NCBI RefSeq assembly: GCF_011765625.1
Contig: NZ_CP050313.1
Location: forward strand, 3,344,501 to 3,408,500
DNA: 64,000 nucleotides
Direction of reading: 5' to 3'
Source of the DNA: Shewanella aestuarii
GTDB lineage: Bacteria; Pseudomonadota; Gammaproteobacteria; Enterobacterales; Shewanellaceae
Shown here: positions 37,797 to 46,843 of the stretch, piece after piece
Numbering within the stretch: the stretch's first letter is position 1
How the letters are laid out: each line of letters starts with the position of its first letter
Notes under the pieces: generated by a model
Database searches by the model: none
What the model was told of the DNA's origin: nothing
The model's input: the letters and a program-made list of their open reading frames with translations, nothing else
Translations under genes and position numbers: made by a program

Positions 37797-38666
37797 ATGT
37801 TTCGATACATTATCACGACGATTATTGCCATCATTGCTGCAGTAGGTATTTATACTCAATACCAACATTACACTGAAAACCCATGGACCCGTGACGGTCA
37901 AGTGCGTGCGCATATTATTCAAATCACCCCACGCGTCACAGGCCCGGTAGTCAATATTAATATTGATGATAATAGCCGTGTCACCAAAGGCGATTTATTG
38001 TTTGAAATTGATCCTAGCCTGTATCAAGTTGCATTAGATAATGCCCTTGCAAAACAACAGCAAGCCCAAGCTATGCTGGATAAAGCAGTAAACGAGAATA
38101 ATCGTGCAACTGAACTTGAAAAACGCAAGCAGGGCACGGTTTCAGTGTTAGATTTAAACAACTTTGACAATGCAGTACAAACCGCCAAAGCCAATCTAGC
38201 CTCAGCAAAAGCTGTGACCGAAGAAGCACAATTAAACCTGGCATTTACTAAAATTTATGCACCCACAGATGGCTTTATCACCAACCTAAACCTACGTGAA
38301 GGCGCACAAGTTGTGGCGAATAACCCACTTGTGGCACTGATTGATGAAAATAGCTTTTGGATAGAAGGCTTTTTCAAAGAGACTGATTTACAAGGTGTAG
38401 AAAGTGGCGATAACGCCTTAGTCACATTAATGATGTACCCAGATGCTCCACTGCATGCCAAAGTAGACAGTATCGGTTACGGTATTGCTAAAAGCGATGG
38501 CAGTACTGGCAATACGTTATTACCAAACGTTAACCCCAATTTTCAATGGATTCGTTTAGCTCAACGTATTCCGGTCAAGTTTAAATTAGAAAGCTTACCT
38601 GAGAATATCCAATTGCGAGTTGGCACAACGGCATCAGTCAAGATTGAAAAAACAGCTAACCATTAA
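37797..38666 (+). CDS. HlyD-type membrane fusion protein (AaeA-like)
   Basis: This 289-residue periplasmic adaptor has one N-terminal membrane helix (residues 3-18), a lipoyl-type half-domain (VRAHIIQITPRVTGPVVNIN), a coiled-coil hairpin (residues about 85-140), the second lipoyl half (FTKIYAPTDGFITNLNLREG) and a beta-barrel domain (FWIEGFFKETDL). It links a FUSC permease to the outer membrane to push out small acids. It shares an operon with DUF1656 and the FUSC gene (16-base gap). Length matches AaeA. Confidence 0.9.
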   Translation: MFRYIITTIIAIIAAVGIYTQYQHYTENPWTRDGQVRAHIIQITPRVTGPVVNINIDDNSRVTKGDLLFEIDPSLYQVALDNALAKQQQAQAMLDKAVNENNRATELEKRKQGTVSVLDLNNFDNAVQTAKANLASAKAVTEEAQLNLAFTKIYAPTDGFITNLNLREGAQVVANNPLVALIDENSFWIEGFFKETDLQGVESGDNALVTLMMYPDAPLHAKVDSIGYGIAKSDGSTGNTLLPNVNPNFQWIRLAQRIPVKFKLESLPENIQLRVGTTASVKIEKTANH

Positions 38667-38682
38667 GCTATAGGTAAAAAAG

Positions 38683-40064
38683 ATGCTGCTGCATTCAACT
38701 AAAGAAGCTATCAAGATAGGGCTTAGTTTAACCATAGCTATTTCGTTGACTTTTCTTCTGGGTTGGGAAAAACCTTGGTGGTCAGCCATCACTATTATAG
38801 CAATGTCTGCCAATGAAACTTATGGCCATTCAATTAAGCTTGCCTCAGATCGCTTAGCCGGTACTATGGCAGGCGCTTTTGCAGCTGTGGTTTTGGTGAG
38901 TTTTTTTGCCCAAGAGCGATTTTTATTTCTCACCACTTTGATATTGTTCGCTGGTCTGGCGACCTTTATGTCTTTTAATCAAAGGTATGGCTATACAGTT
39001 AGAATTTCATTTTATGTTTGCGCTCTGGTTTGTGCTATGGGTGCGTTTGATGATATCTCCTCGATTAATTTAATCATACTTCGATTACAAGAAACCTTTT
39101 TAGGTGTGATTGTTTATTCGTTAGTATTTGGCTTAATTTGGCCAGACACGACTCAAGGTCATTTTTTTGCTCTACAGAACAAGATACTTAATTGCCTGGA
39201 AGAAAAAGCAAGCCAATTAAGCCAAAAAATGAGTGCAGAAGATGTCTTAAAAATCAGTGATGAACTCCAGCAGGTTATTCCTCAAATCGCTAAAATGAAG
39301 ACAATACTTGATCTTCCTCTTAACGGTAGCCATCAACTGAAGCATCAACTCGAAAAATGGCGAACGATTACAATATCAAGCTATGAAATAACACTAAAAT
39401 TAACTGAAATTGCTGATCAACTGACTAATACTCAAACTGACTTAACTAAACGTGAAACTGATTTAGCACAAATTACACAACAGCTCACCATACTTAAATT
39501 GGCAGTTAAAAGCGATGAGTCACAAACTGTGGCCTCCCCATCAGCCGCCAGTGGCATGAGTTAAATAAACTTATCGTTCAAGTACCATTAAAAAACCGCT
39601 TAATTGATGCTGCTATGGTTATGATAACAAGCGCAACTGGCTTAATTTTATGGATTTATGTCCCTATTAATGAAGGAATTATGTTTCCATTATTAGCCGC
39701 TATTTTGCCTATCACAATAATCACAATGCCTAAGGGATTATTAAAGCATGTTGTATTAACCACGCTTATTTTAAGTGCATTTTATATGCTTCAGTTTATA
39801 TTTATTATGCCGTACTTTACAGAACTCTGGCAGCTAGTGGCTTTTTACTTCATTAATATATTTGCGCTTTGGAAAATATGCTCAGCCCCTCAACGTGCTC
39901 TGTATAAGGTGCTAGGTGGAAATTACTTAGTTATGTTTACTATGGGCGCATTACACTTAACGCCAACTTACACAATAGATACATCTTTAAACATGTTAAT
40001 TCAACTATTTGTAATATTGGGAATTATTTATTTTTTTGAGAAAGCAGCAAGCTCATCGCATTAG
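38683..40064 (+). pseudogene. FUSC family efflux permease (AaeB-like), frameshifted
   Basis: The first frame (38683-39564, 293 residues) has a FUSC membrane half (EKPWWSAITIIAMSANETYG, about five helices) then a helical cytoplasmic part. It stops at 39562-39564. The second part is in another frame and reads without a break from WHELNKLIVQVPLKNRLIDA through a second helix bundle (ITSATGLILWIYVPINEGIM) to a stop at 40062-40064. The two frames join if one base is missing somewhere in 39519-39560. Even when joined the protein would be about 460 residues, short of the 650 or so of AaeB. The efflux pump is thus probably dead, unless the missing base is a sequencing error. Confidence 0.8.
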
Positions 40065-40241
40065 GCTATGTAGATAAGTTTTTCCAAACTCCGTTTGGAT
40101 TAACATAGCAAGATTCCATCCTGCACCAGCCAAAAGAGTTTCAACAGCAATACCCTCTTTACTTTTGATGTAAGAATTAGGCCCTGCCGCCCCAAACCTC
40201 GTGGCGCTTCGCCAACTCCAGAGCAAAGGGGCAAAACGCAC
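40053..40241 (-). pseudogene. possible transposase C-terminal remnant
   Basis: A reverse-strand frame of about 60 codons contains GPNSYIKSKEGIAVETLLAG then AGWNLAMLI. That layout recalls the C-terminal end of IS5-type DDE transposases, in which a short basic strand is followed by a LLAxAGxN helix. No start, other transposase part or inverted ends are seen. It is a weak pattern match, not a firm assignment. Confidence 0.3.
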
Positions 40242-40733
40242 GCTTTTTTTACAAAAGAAGCCCTTTGGAACCCTCAGCGCCCCAGACGAAAAATGCTGAA
40301 AAACGCATTTTTTCGATGGGGATGTCTTCAGCTTTTAACTTCGCTTGTTGCTAACTTCGGTCATTGTCAGGTAATACAAAATCCCCCTAACGCTTCCGAT
40401 AGGCGTCTGAAGTAAATGGATTTACAAATGTCACCGTGGTAGAGATACCAAAGAGTGACCGTGGCCTAACGAAAGCTAGCTTGGCATCCATGCCAAGCTC
40501 ACGGGTTCTCGAAATAAAGAGTCTCGATGACCTCAACTCAAATTGAGTCTGACAGTTTTAAGTCTAATTAGTTACACACTAATTAGTTACAAACTGTACA
40601 CCTAATGCCATAGCGAATAGGCCGTTATTAGATTTAATCATTGGTCTGCACTACACTAACATCGTCATAGGAGTTGAAATAGAATTCACATCAAAACTAG
40701 CTTAAGGTTCAATAACTAACTAGAGGAAGCATT
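40065..40733. other. noncoding region of 670 bases with hairpins
   Basis: It holds no convincing gene. Inverted repeats include 40287-40315 (9-10 bp stem around TGAAAAAC, with a T-run on the plus strand) and 40478-40499 (9-bp perfect stem, loop TCCA). GC content looks higher than in neighbouring gaps from about 40180 to 40520. It begins directly after the broken FUSC gene and may be a degenerate insertion or dispersed repeat. Confidence 0.5.
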
Positions 40734-41408
40734 ATGCCAATCGCCCGTTTATTAATGCTATTTAGTTATTTTGTTATCTCAATTAGTCAATTGCATGCCA
40801 AAAGCATTGACGTTATAGCGGTTGAATTCCCCCCTTTTACCACCACACATGAACCCGATAATGGTATTAACTTTGTTCAGCTAAGAGATTACTTTAAAGA
40901 ACAATACCAACTCACAATTCAACCACAGATTTTACCATCCGCAAGAGCACAGCAAACCATTGCTGAGGGCGATTGGTGTTTAAGTTTTTATCCTCCTGCA
41001 GACCCCAAAGCTTATTCATTTATTAAACTCAGCCCTGAGAAGGTAAACTTAGGGTTTTACCGTGTAAAGCAAGATGCTCCCTTTTTATGGTCAGATCTTA
41101 CTGAGCTAAAAGGGCAATCTGTCGCTGTTTTACGTTATCGCCAAAAAGGCATGCTCCATAATTTATTAACTCAAGCAGGATTAACCATTGTCCCCGTAAG
41201 CTCTATTGAGCAAGGGTTAAAAATGCTCTCATATGAACGAGTTGATTTAGTGTTTAGTAGCCAAAAAAATGCTTACCTAGACTCACTCCCCCTAGCAGAG
41301 CAAGCTCAATTTCAATTTTCAGATAGCAGCTTATTAGAAGCAGACGTTGGGGTATTTGTGAATCCCAAGTGCCAACCTCTATTAGATGCCGCCAAACTGC
41401 AACAATAA
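40734..41408 (+). CDS. periplasmic solute-binding-like protein (SBP family 3 type)
   Basis: This 224-residue protein has a signal peptide (residues 1-22, ending LHAKS) and the layout of family 3 periplasmic binding proteins: VIAVEFPPFTTT at the first strand, a central LKGQSVAVLRYRQKG (the typical L.G..vgv..g start of lobe 2), and ERVDLVFSSQKNAYL. Proteins of this type without a transporter beside them are common in marine gammaproteobacteria and are of unclear use. No ABC genes are near. GAGGAAG precedes the ATG. Confidence 0.8.
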   Translation: MPIARLLMLFSYFVISISQLHAKSIDVIAVEFPPFTTTHEPDNGINFVQLRDYFKEQYQLTIQPQILPSARAQQTIAEGDWCLSFYPPADPKAYSFIKLSPEKVNLGFYRVKQDAPFLWSDLTELKGQSVAVLRYRQKGMLHNLLTQAGLTIVPVSSIEQGLKMLSYERVDLVFSSQKNAYLDSLPLAEQAQFQFSDSSLLEADVGVFVNPKCQPLLDAAKLQQ

Positions 41409-41409
41409 G

Positions 41410-42285
41410 CTATTGTTTAACCTTAAGCGTCTGTTCTAACCTCGCCACCTGAGCATCAAAAACGGCTATAAATGCGTCTAAAGCATCGCTCGCTAAGTCA
41501 TAAAAAGCTTGTGGCGGGATCACTATCTTTGCTTGCGTTAATATGTGTTGTTTAATCATGCGAGTTAAATCACTTACACGCTCTTGTGCCTCACCCAACT
41601 GTGATTGCAACGCCATATCAAGGGTATAGCGAGATTGCGCAACCCGCTCAAAAATGAGCAATTGTGAGTTTTCAATTTTCTGATATAAAAAATTAAGCCT
41701 CACTTGAACCAAGCTTGTGCAATGATTGGCTGCGGCTGCCGAGGTCCCTAACGCCCTTGCCTGTCCGATACATTCAGCGGCATGCAATAGCTCTCGCCAA
41801 ACTAAATCAATGTGGGGGAAATCAGATAAATAATCAGCACTCAATAAGTGTTCATTCGATTTATCCTCTATTAAAAACAGTAGATTAGATATCATTAGCG
41901 TGTGCTGCTTATAAGCGTTATCCACTGATATTATCAATGATTTTGGCTGCAGTTTTTGCCAGTGCTCCAAAAAAATCAACCAACGTTCATGCTGTATCAA
42001 GCCTGACACTAATTGCAAATCATTCATTTGTTGACGAATCGTACTCCTCACATCACCCAGTAAAAGTTGCATACTTTTATCACCACTGACAATGCCAGCA
42101 GTGATCCCGCGATGCTTTTGCAACAACACAATCAGTTTTTTAAGACCTTTAATTAATGCGATACCCGCTAATTGTTTGGTAAGTTGTTTCCGCTGCTGAT
42201 ATTTTACCCAGCCGATGAATAAGCCAATAACAATAAGTGTCGAAATTAAAGCAATATAAGCTTGATGGTATAAGGTAGCACTCAT
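41410..42285 (-). CDS. membrane protein with NIT-like sensor domain
   Basis: This 291-residue protein has one N-terminal helix (residues 8-26) and an all-helical rest. LIVLLQKHRGITAGIVSGD resembles the LLQKERGLSAGY motif of the NIT (nitrate/nitrite sensing) domain. It has no output domain (no kinase, GGDEF or HAMP), so if it senses something it must act through a partner. It is convergent with the solute-binding-like gene with a 1-base gap, so the two transcripts overlap. GGAGG precedes the ATG. Confidence 0.65.
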   Translation of the reverse strand: MSATLYHQAYIALISTLIVIGLFIGWVKYQQRKQLTKQLAGIALIKGLKKLIVLLQKHRGITAGIVSGDKSMQLLLGDVRSTIRQQMNDLQLVSGLIQHERWLIFLEHWQKLQPKSLIISVDNAYKQHTLMISNLLFLIEDKSNEHLLSADYLSDFPHIDLVWRELLHAAECIGQARALGTSAAAANHCTSLVQVRLNFLYQKIENSQLLIFERVAQSRYTLDMALQSQLGEAQERVSDLTRMIKQHILTQAKIVIPPQAFYDLASDALDAFIAVFDAQVARLEQTLKVKQ

Positions 42286-42708
42286 ACATCGGCCTCCTTT
42301 TTTAAATGTTATTAGCCACTTGTTCTGATGTGATATCTACGCCGATGACACTGATTGAGTCAGCTCAACACTTGACGATTAAATCATTCAGATTGAAGTA
42401 CACAAACAACAAAGCAAAGATTGCTCCAAACCAGCAAATACCAAGCCATAGGCTTTAGAGTGATATGGTAATTGCAGCTTGCACCAAAATTGCGCAAAGT
42501 TGAGCGTCACGCACTTTTTTGAAGCTAGTATTTTTGAGAATAAAGATGAGTGATAAAGCGCAGGATACAATGCCGATAATCATAATCAATGACGGCAAAA
42601 ATCAAGTTCAAATGAGGTAACCTTAGGGTTGGAGATGACTAGGCTAAAGCTAGAACACAACCACAAATGCTTAATGCGTCATTTGTGGCTGTGAAGAAGG
42701 CAGAATAT
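42286..42708. other. intergenic region
   Basis: This 420-base gap lies between two minus-strand genes. It includes a hairpin near the clsC-like end (42661-42688). A 60-codon frame at 42388-42570 has no coding character. Confidence 0.5.
42661..42688 (-). terminator. hairpin after the phospholipase D gene
   Basis: A 9-bp perfect stem (42661-42669 with 42680-42688) with a 10-base loop lies 20 bases past the stop. The T-run is poor. Confidence 0.5.
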
Positions 42709-44178
42709 TTACAGCTCATATTCGATATTTAACGTCCTGATAAACCAATCAGGAAGCTTATGCCATCTACTATAGCCAGGTGAAGCATCGTATACCTCAT
42801 CACCTGATTGCCATTGAATACTGCCATCAGCTTGCTTGGTAACATGCCAATAAAGATCATCTTTATGGCTAAGCAAATAACTCTCTAAAGTCTTTGCAAA
42901 TTCAGGGCTTTTAATTAATACCCCAAATTCGATATTAATAAAGTCAGAGCGCGGATCAAAATTTGATGAGCCAATATAAGAATACAAATCATCAAACACA
43001 AAGGTTTTGTTATGGAAATACGTATCAGCATGATAAAAATGATCATCATGAATCGCGCCAGCTTTGTACTCATAAAGATTAATGCCCATATCTAACAATA
43101 CTGGGCGATGCTTTTCAAAATAAGCCGGAATAAAACCAGAGTCATTTGATGCCGATGAGTTAGTGATAACAGTAACCTCTGCATTATGTGCTGTTAATGT
43201 TTCAAGAACCGCAAATTTACCATCAGTAGGAATTAAATATGGCGTTGAAATTAATGCTTTTTTTGCATTATTTATCGGCTCGCGCATAATATTTTCTACT
43301 CGGCGTCTAAAATAGGGCTTACTGTCTTGCATTTTAGCTAAAGAATCAAATACCGGCATCACCAAAGCGGGCGTGTAGTTTATCGCCGATAAACTGCTAA
43401 CCTTATTGCTAATGGCATTAAACACATCAGGTTGCTCGCCAACCTGTTCTTCATAAGTGGCATCAAATACACTATATTCTCCAGCCTGCTTTACTTCGAC
43501 TAACATTTCAATTGGCACTAAATGCTTGGAGCCCCATAACACATTGAAATTACTTTCAAAGGCTGTAATAACCTCCCCCTTAAACATCACATCAAAATCA
43601 AAAAAGTTAGCATCTGTGCTATACCCAAAATAATCGTCTCCAATGTTTCTGCCACCTAATATCATAGTATGGCCATCTGCATTGAAGTATTTCTCATGTA
43701 GACGATTATCGAGTTGTGCTTGATGAATTTGAAAATCCATTGCTCGCCCTATCCACCCCATACTTCGTGAATTAAAAGGGTTAAAAATGCGAATATCAAT
43801 ATTTTGATGATGTGCTAATTCAGCCATCCACTTTTCATTAAACACCAATAAATCGTCAAGAGTAATTCTGACGTTCACTCCTCTGTCTGCCGCAGCTTTA
43901 ATTTCAGCAAACAGCATTAAACCTGAGGTGTCTTTATTCCATGAAAAGTAGGTCATATCAATAAAGGTTTTCGCCTGCTGAACAAGTTGAATTCGACGTG
44001 CAACCGCTTCGTTAGCCGCAGGGATCAAATACACTTGTGCCGGGTATTTTGGCGTGCTGTAGTCAGCTTCAAAGTCTGCCTCCACGTCTGGATAGGATGC
44101 AGCACAGCCTGTCAATACTAAAATAGAAGTTGCCAAAAATGTGGCTGTTAGCCATTTACTAAAAGTATGAAAAATCAT
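42709..44178 (-). CDS. phospholipase D-like lipoprotein (ClsC-type cardiolipin synthase family)
   Basis: This 489-residue protein has a lipoprotein signal with lipobox LTGCAAS and two HKD motifs: HEKYFNAD (first half) and HNKTFVFD (second half, followed by YIGSSNFDPRSDFINIE). The pair forms one active site in the phospholipase D fold. Closest match by eye is the ClsC/YmdC group, which makes cardiolipin from two phospholipids, though phosphodiesterase activity on another lipid cannot be excluded. It follows the carboxylesterase-like gene by 78 bases with a hairpin in between, so the two may be co-transcribed. AAGGAAG precedes the ATG. Confidence 0.88.
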   Translation of the reverse strand: MIFHTFSKWLTATFLATSILVLTGCAASYPDVEADFEADYSTPKYPAQVYLIPAANEAVARRIQLVQQAKTFIDMTYFSWNKDTSGLMLFAEIKAAADRGVNVRITLDDLLVFNEKWMAELAHHQNIDIRIFNPFNSRSMGWIGRAMDFQIHQAQLDNRLHEKYFNADGHTMILGGRNIGDDYFGYSTDANFFDFDVMFKGEVITAFESNFNVLWGSKHLVPIEMLVEVKQAGEYSVFDATYEEQVGEQPDVFNAISNKVSSLSAINYTPALVMPVFDSLAKMQDSKPYFRRRVENIMREPINNAKKALISTPYLIPTDGKFAVLETLTAHNAEVTVITNSSASNDSGFIPAYFEKHRPVLLDMGINLYEYKAGAIHDDHFYHADTYFHNKTFVFDDLYSYIGSSNFDPRSDFINIEFGVLIKSPEFAKTLESYLLSHKDDLYWHVTKQADGSIQWQSGDEVYDASPGYSRWHKLPDWFIRTLNIEYEL

Positions 44179-44206
44179 TATCTTCCTTACAATTATGAGG
44201 GAGTAT

Positions 44207-44236
44207 AACGACGGCTAGCATTTGTTAGCCGTCGTT
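44207..44236 (-). other. intercistronic hairpin
   Basis: An 11-bp perfect stem (44207-44217 with 44226-44236) lies between the carboxylesterase-like gene and the phospholipase D gene. No T-run follows, so it probably does not stop all transcripts. Confidence 0.6.
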
Positions 44237-44256
44237 TAACGCTGAAAATAATTAAC

Positions 44257-46344
44257 TTAATCAAAGTAGCCTAGTATTAAGCCTAAGTTTTCTAGCCCCG
44301 ATAAGCGACCACCTCTTAATTCAGGGTCAACACCAGCTTGCTTTCTTTTATCCCAATCCGTTTCAAGCTGAATGGTTTCACCATTAACCACCAACACGTT
44401 GTCATCAGCGGTATTAAACTGATAATTATCAAACAACGCATCACTAAACCATAAACGCGATAGCTTATCCATCAAAGCAATATCTGCATCACTTGGGTTA
44501 ATTTTGTTGCAGGTTACTGTGTAAGGCTTATTAAATACAAACGGTAACTCAGCACCATCACAAATTTTCCCCAAACAACTAATCGACTTAATCATTGCCA
44601 TAAGATCTATGCTGGTAGCATCATTACTTGTGCTCCACACATTAAAGCTTGGTTGGTAATCAAAGTTATATAAAGTGACTGATTGGGTTGCCATATCACT
44701 AGTTTGCTTGGCTTTTACACGTGCTGGGCCGCTATATAACATGTCATTGGTTAACAAATTAAATTGCGCCATATTGCCGGTAGCGCCTGTTAATTCATTT
44801 TCTGAATTGGGAAAGAAATCGGTTAATGCAAATACATCATCAATCAACTGACTATTACCTAAGCCAAAGAAAAATCGAGTAATGGCGTCATAAGCACTGC
44901 TAGGTAAAATATCACCTAACTCAATTTGTGCTTCAACATCGTCAGCCGTCAACGCCATTAACTCTTGTTTTACTAATTCCAAGTTATCTTGTGATGCTAA
45001 CCAAGCCTCAATATCAGCCGCTGCAGCATCAGGATCTTCTGGGGCATTATTTTGCTCCTTAATTAACTCAATGATAGTGGGGATCAGTGACGTTAAGCTT
45101 GGTAAGAAAGCCACGGTTCTGGAGTCATTTGTGTTAAACCCTAGTACAGTTGGTACATTGAGCTCGGTTAATGCTGGCTGCGCTTTTAAATGATACCCAC
45201 TGACTTCTGGTTCAAAAATCCCACCTCTGGGACGATAGTCCATATAAGGGGCAAAAGGCCGGATATTAGAAAGTGGCGTTATTTCTGCACTTAATTTTGA
45301 AGTAAAACACAAGCCGCTGCCCACTAAATTATCAAGATCAATACAATCAAGACCTGACCATGCGCCAATTTTGGTTAATGGATTAAGCGCTTTTTCTTGC
45401 ACTTGCATAATTTGCTCAAGAGTTAATTCATTGAGTGAAACACCAGCAGAATTGCCAAATAACTCATCACCGTATGCTTGTAACTTACTTTGATAGGTTT
45501 TGGCTTGGTTATAAGATTTATAATCAAAACCATAAGGGTTTGATTGCATAATAGCGCGCTGAAAGTATTCACCACTGATAACCTCATCGGTTTCTGTTTG
45601 CTGCAAAATACCAACAGACATCGCCCCCGCACCTTGGCCAATAAGCGTCACTTTGGCTGGGTCACCACCAAAAGCGCTAATATTGTTGTGCACCCACTCA
45701 AGAGCACGCTTTTGATCGCCTAAACCAAAGTTACCCCCTTGTGGTTTTTTTGAACCATCCAGCCAATAGCTACCTAAAATACCTAGGCGATAATTGAAAC
45801 TTACCGCAATAAAAGGCTGACCATCATTAGCTCCTTGGGCAACAACATTGTCAGCTTGAACCACAGGATCAGCCCCAGAACCAAATTCAAAATCGCCACC
45901 GTGAATAAACACATAAACAGGTAAATCTGCTGATGCTACGGTATTTTCTGGGCGCCAAATATTAAGATTCAGACAATCTTCAGATTGAGATTGCTTGGTT
46001 AATGCTAATTGAGGACAAGCATCACCAAACGCTGTGGTATCGGTTAGCTCAGTGATGTCGGCAAGCGCACTGTGCTCAAATCGTGCAGCCGTCGCGTAAG
46101 GAATACCTTTAAATGCTTCAAGTTCAACACGAGTTCGCTCACCTTCAAGGTTATTGATGACCACAGACTCTTTTAGTGCTTTTACTGTGCTATCACCAAT
46201 TTGAACTGTGATTTGCTCTGGAGGTAACGGCTCAACAACAGGGATCTCTGGTTCTACTGGAGCCTTCTTATCATCACTACTGCCACATGCTGCAAGTGAT
46301 AACGAGATGAGCACAGCGATAGTTGAACGGTAAAAGGTGGTCAT
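44257..46344 (-). CDS. carboxylesterase type B-fold lipoprotein lacking the catalytic triad
   Basis: This 695-residue protein has a lipoprotein signal (lipobox LAACGSSD) and the carboxylesterase B fold: FKGIPYATAARFE, CPQLALTKQSQSEDCLNLNI, VYVFIHGGDFEFGSG, WVHNNISAFGGDPAKVTLIG. The nucleophile elbow reads GQGAG where the family has GESAG, so Ser is Gly-238. The acid position reads FNTNDSR with Asp-407 in place of Glu, and the His motif reads CDGAELPFVF where HGxEL is expected, giving Asp-596. All three triad positions are thus changed, while the structural Cys and the oxyanion loop remain. It is likely a binding or adhesion-type pseudoenzyme rather than an esterase. TGGAG precedes the ATG. 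It is divergent from the patatin gene. Confidence 0.85.
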   Translation of the reverse strand: MTTFYRSTIAVLISLSLAACGSSDDKKAPVEPEIPVVEPLPPEQITVQIGDSTVKALKESVVINNLEGERTRVELEAFKGIPYATAARFEHSALADITELTDTTAFGDACPQLALTKQSQSEDCLNLNIWRPENTVASADLPVYVFIHGGDFEFGSGADPVVQADNVVAQGANDGQPFIAVSFNYRLGILGSYWLDGSKKPQGGNFGLGDQKRALEWVHNNISAFGGDPAKVTLIGQGAGAMSVGILQQTETDEVISGEYFQRAIMQSNPYGFDYKSYNQAKTYQSKLQAYGDELFGNSAGVSLNELTLEQIMQVQEKALNPLTKIGAWSGLDCIDLDNLVGSGLCFTSKLSAEITPLSNIRPFAPYMDYRPRGGIFEPEVSGYHLKAQPALTELNVPTVLGFNTNDSRTVAFLPSLTSLIPTIIELIKEQNNAPEDPDAAAADIEAWLASQDNLELVKQELMALTADDVEAQIELGDILPSSAYDAITRFFFGLGNSQLIDDVFALTDFFPNSENELTGATGNMAQFNLLTNDMLYSGPARVKAKQTSDMATQSVTLYNFDYQPSFNVWSTSNDATSIDLMAMIKSISCLGKICDGAELPFVFNKPYTVTCNKINPSDADIALMDKLSRLWFSDALFDNYQFNTADDNVLVVNGETIQLETDWDKRKQAGVDPELRGGRLSGLENLGLILGYFD

Positions 46345-46843
46345 AAAATTACTCCATTTGTATTAAAACTTAAACTTCAGCCAATTGGATAATGCTGACT
46401 AATGTAAAAAACTGAAGCTCAGCCTTGTATCGAGCTTGTGAATAGGAAGTATAGTAACCACTAATTATTATTCTGATTAATCTCTTATGTAGGATTGTTT
46501 CCATCAAAATAACGTGACGGAATAATCATACTGCTTAATAAAAATTTAGTTTTAAGGATAAAAATAAAATGTAATTTATTGACTGTAAAATCAACTACTA
46601 TCAACTAATATCTACAGATGAAAATTAATTGAGCCAAGATAATTGAATTGCATCATTCAACATTTCAAATCATCTAAAAACACTCAAATTTTCTGCTAAT
46701 TTATATAAAGTGTGGGGTTAATCCATCAAATGCGATTTAACAACCAACACACCTAGCGTTAACATGACCATATAAACACGTATTTAAAGTATTTAAGTCG
46801 TGAGCTTTATCTAATTTAAAATTTTTTAGCTGGAGATAACTTA
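46345..46843. other. intergenic region between divergent lipoprotein genes
   Basis: About 500 very AT-rich bases lie between the carboxylesterase-like and patatin genes. They must hold both promoters. I see no gene or strong hairpin. Confidence 0.5.

Noticed and set aside
42388..42570. 60-codon reverse frame in the gap before the phospholipase D gene
   Set aside because: Composition is not protein-like, there is no ribosome site and no relation to neighbours.
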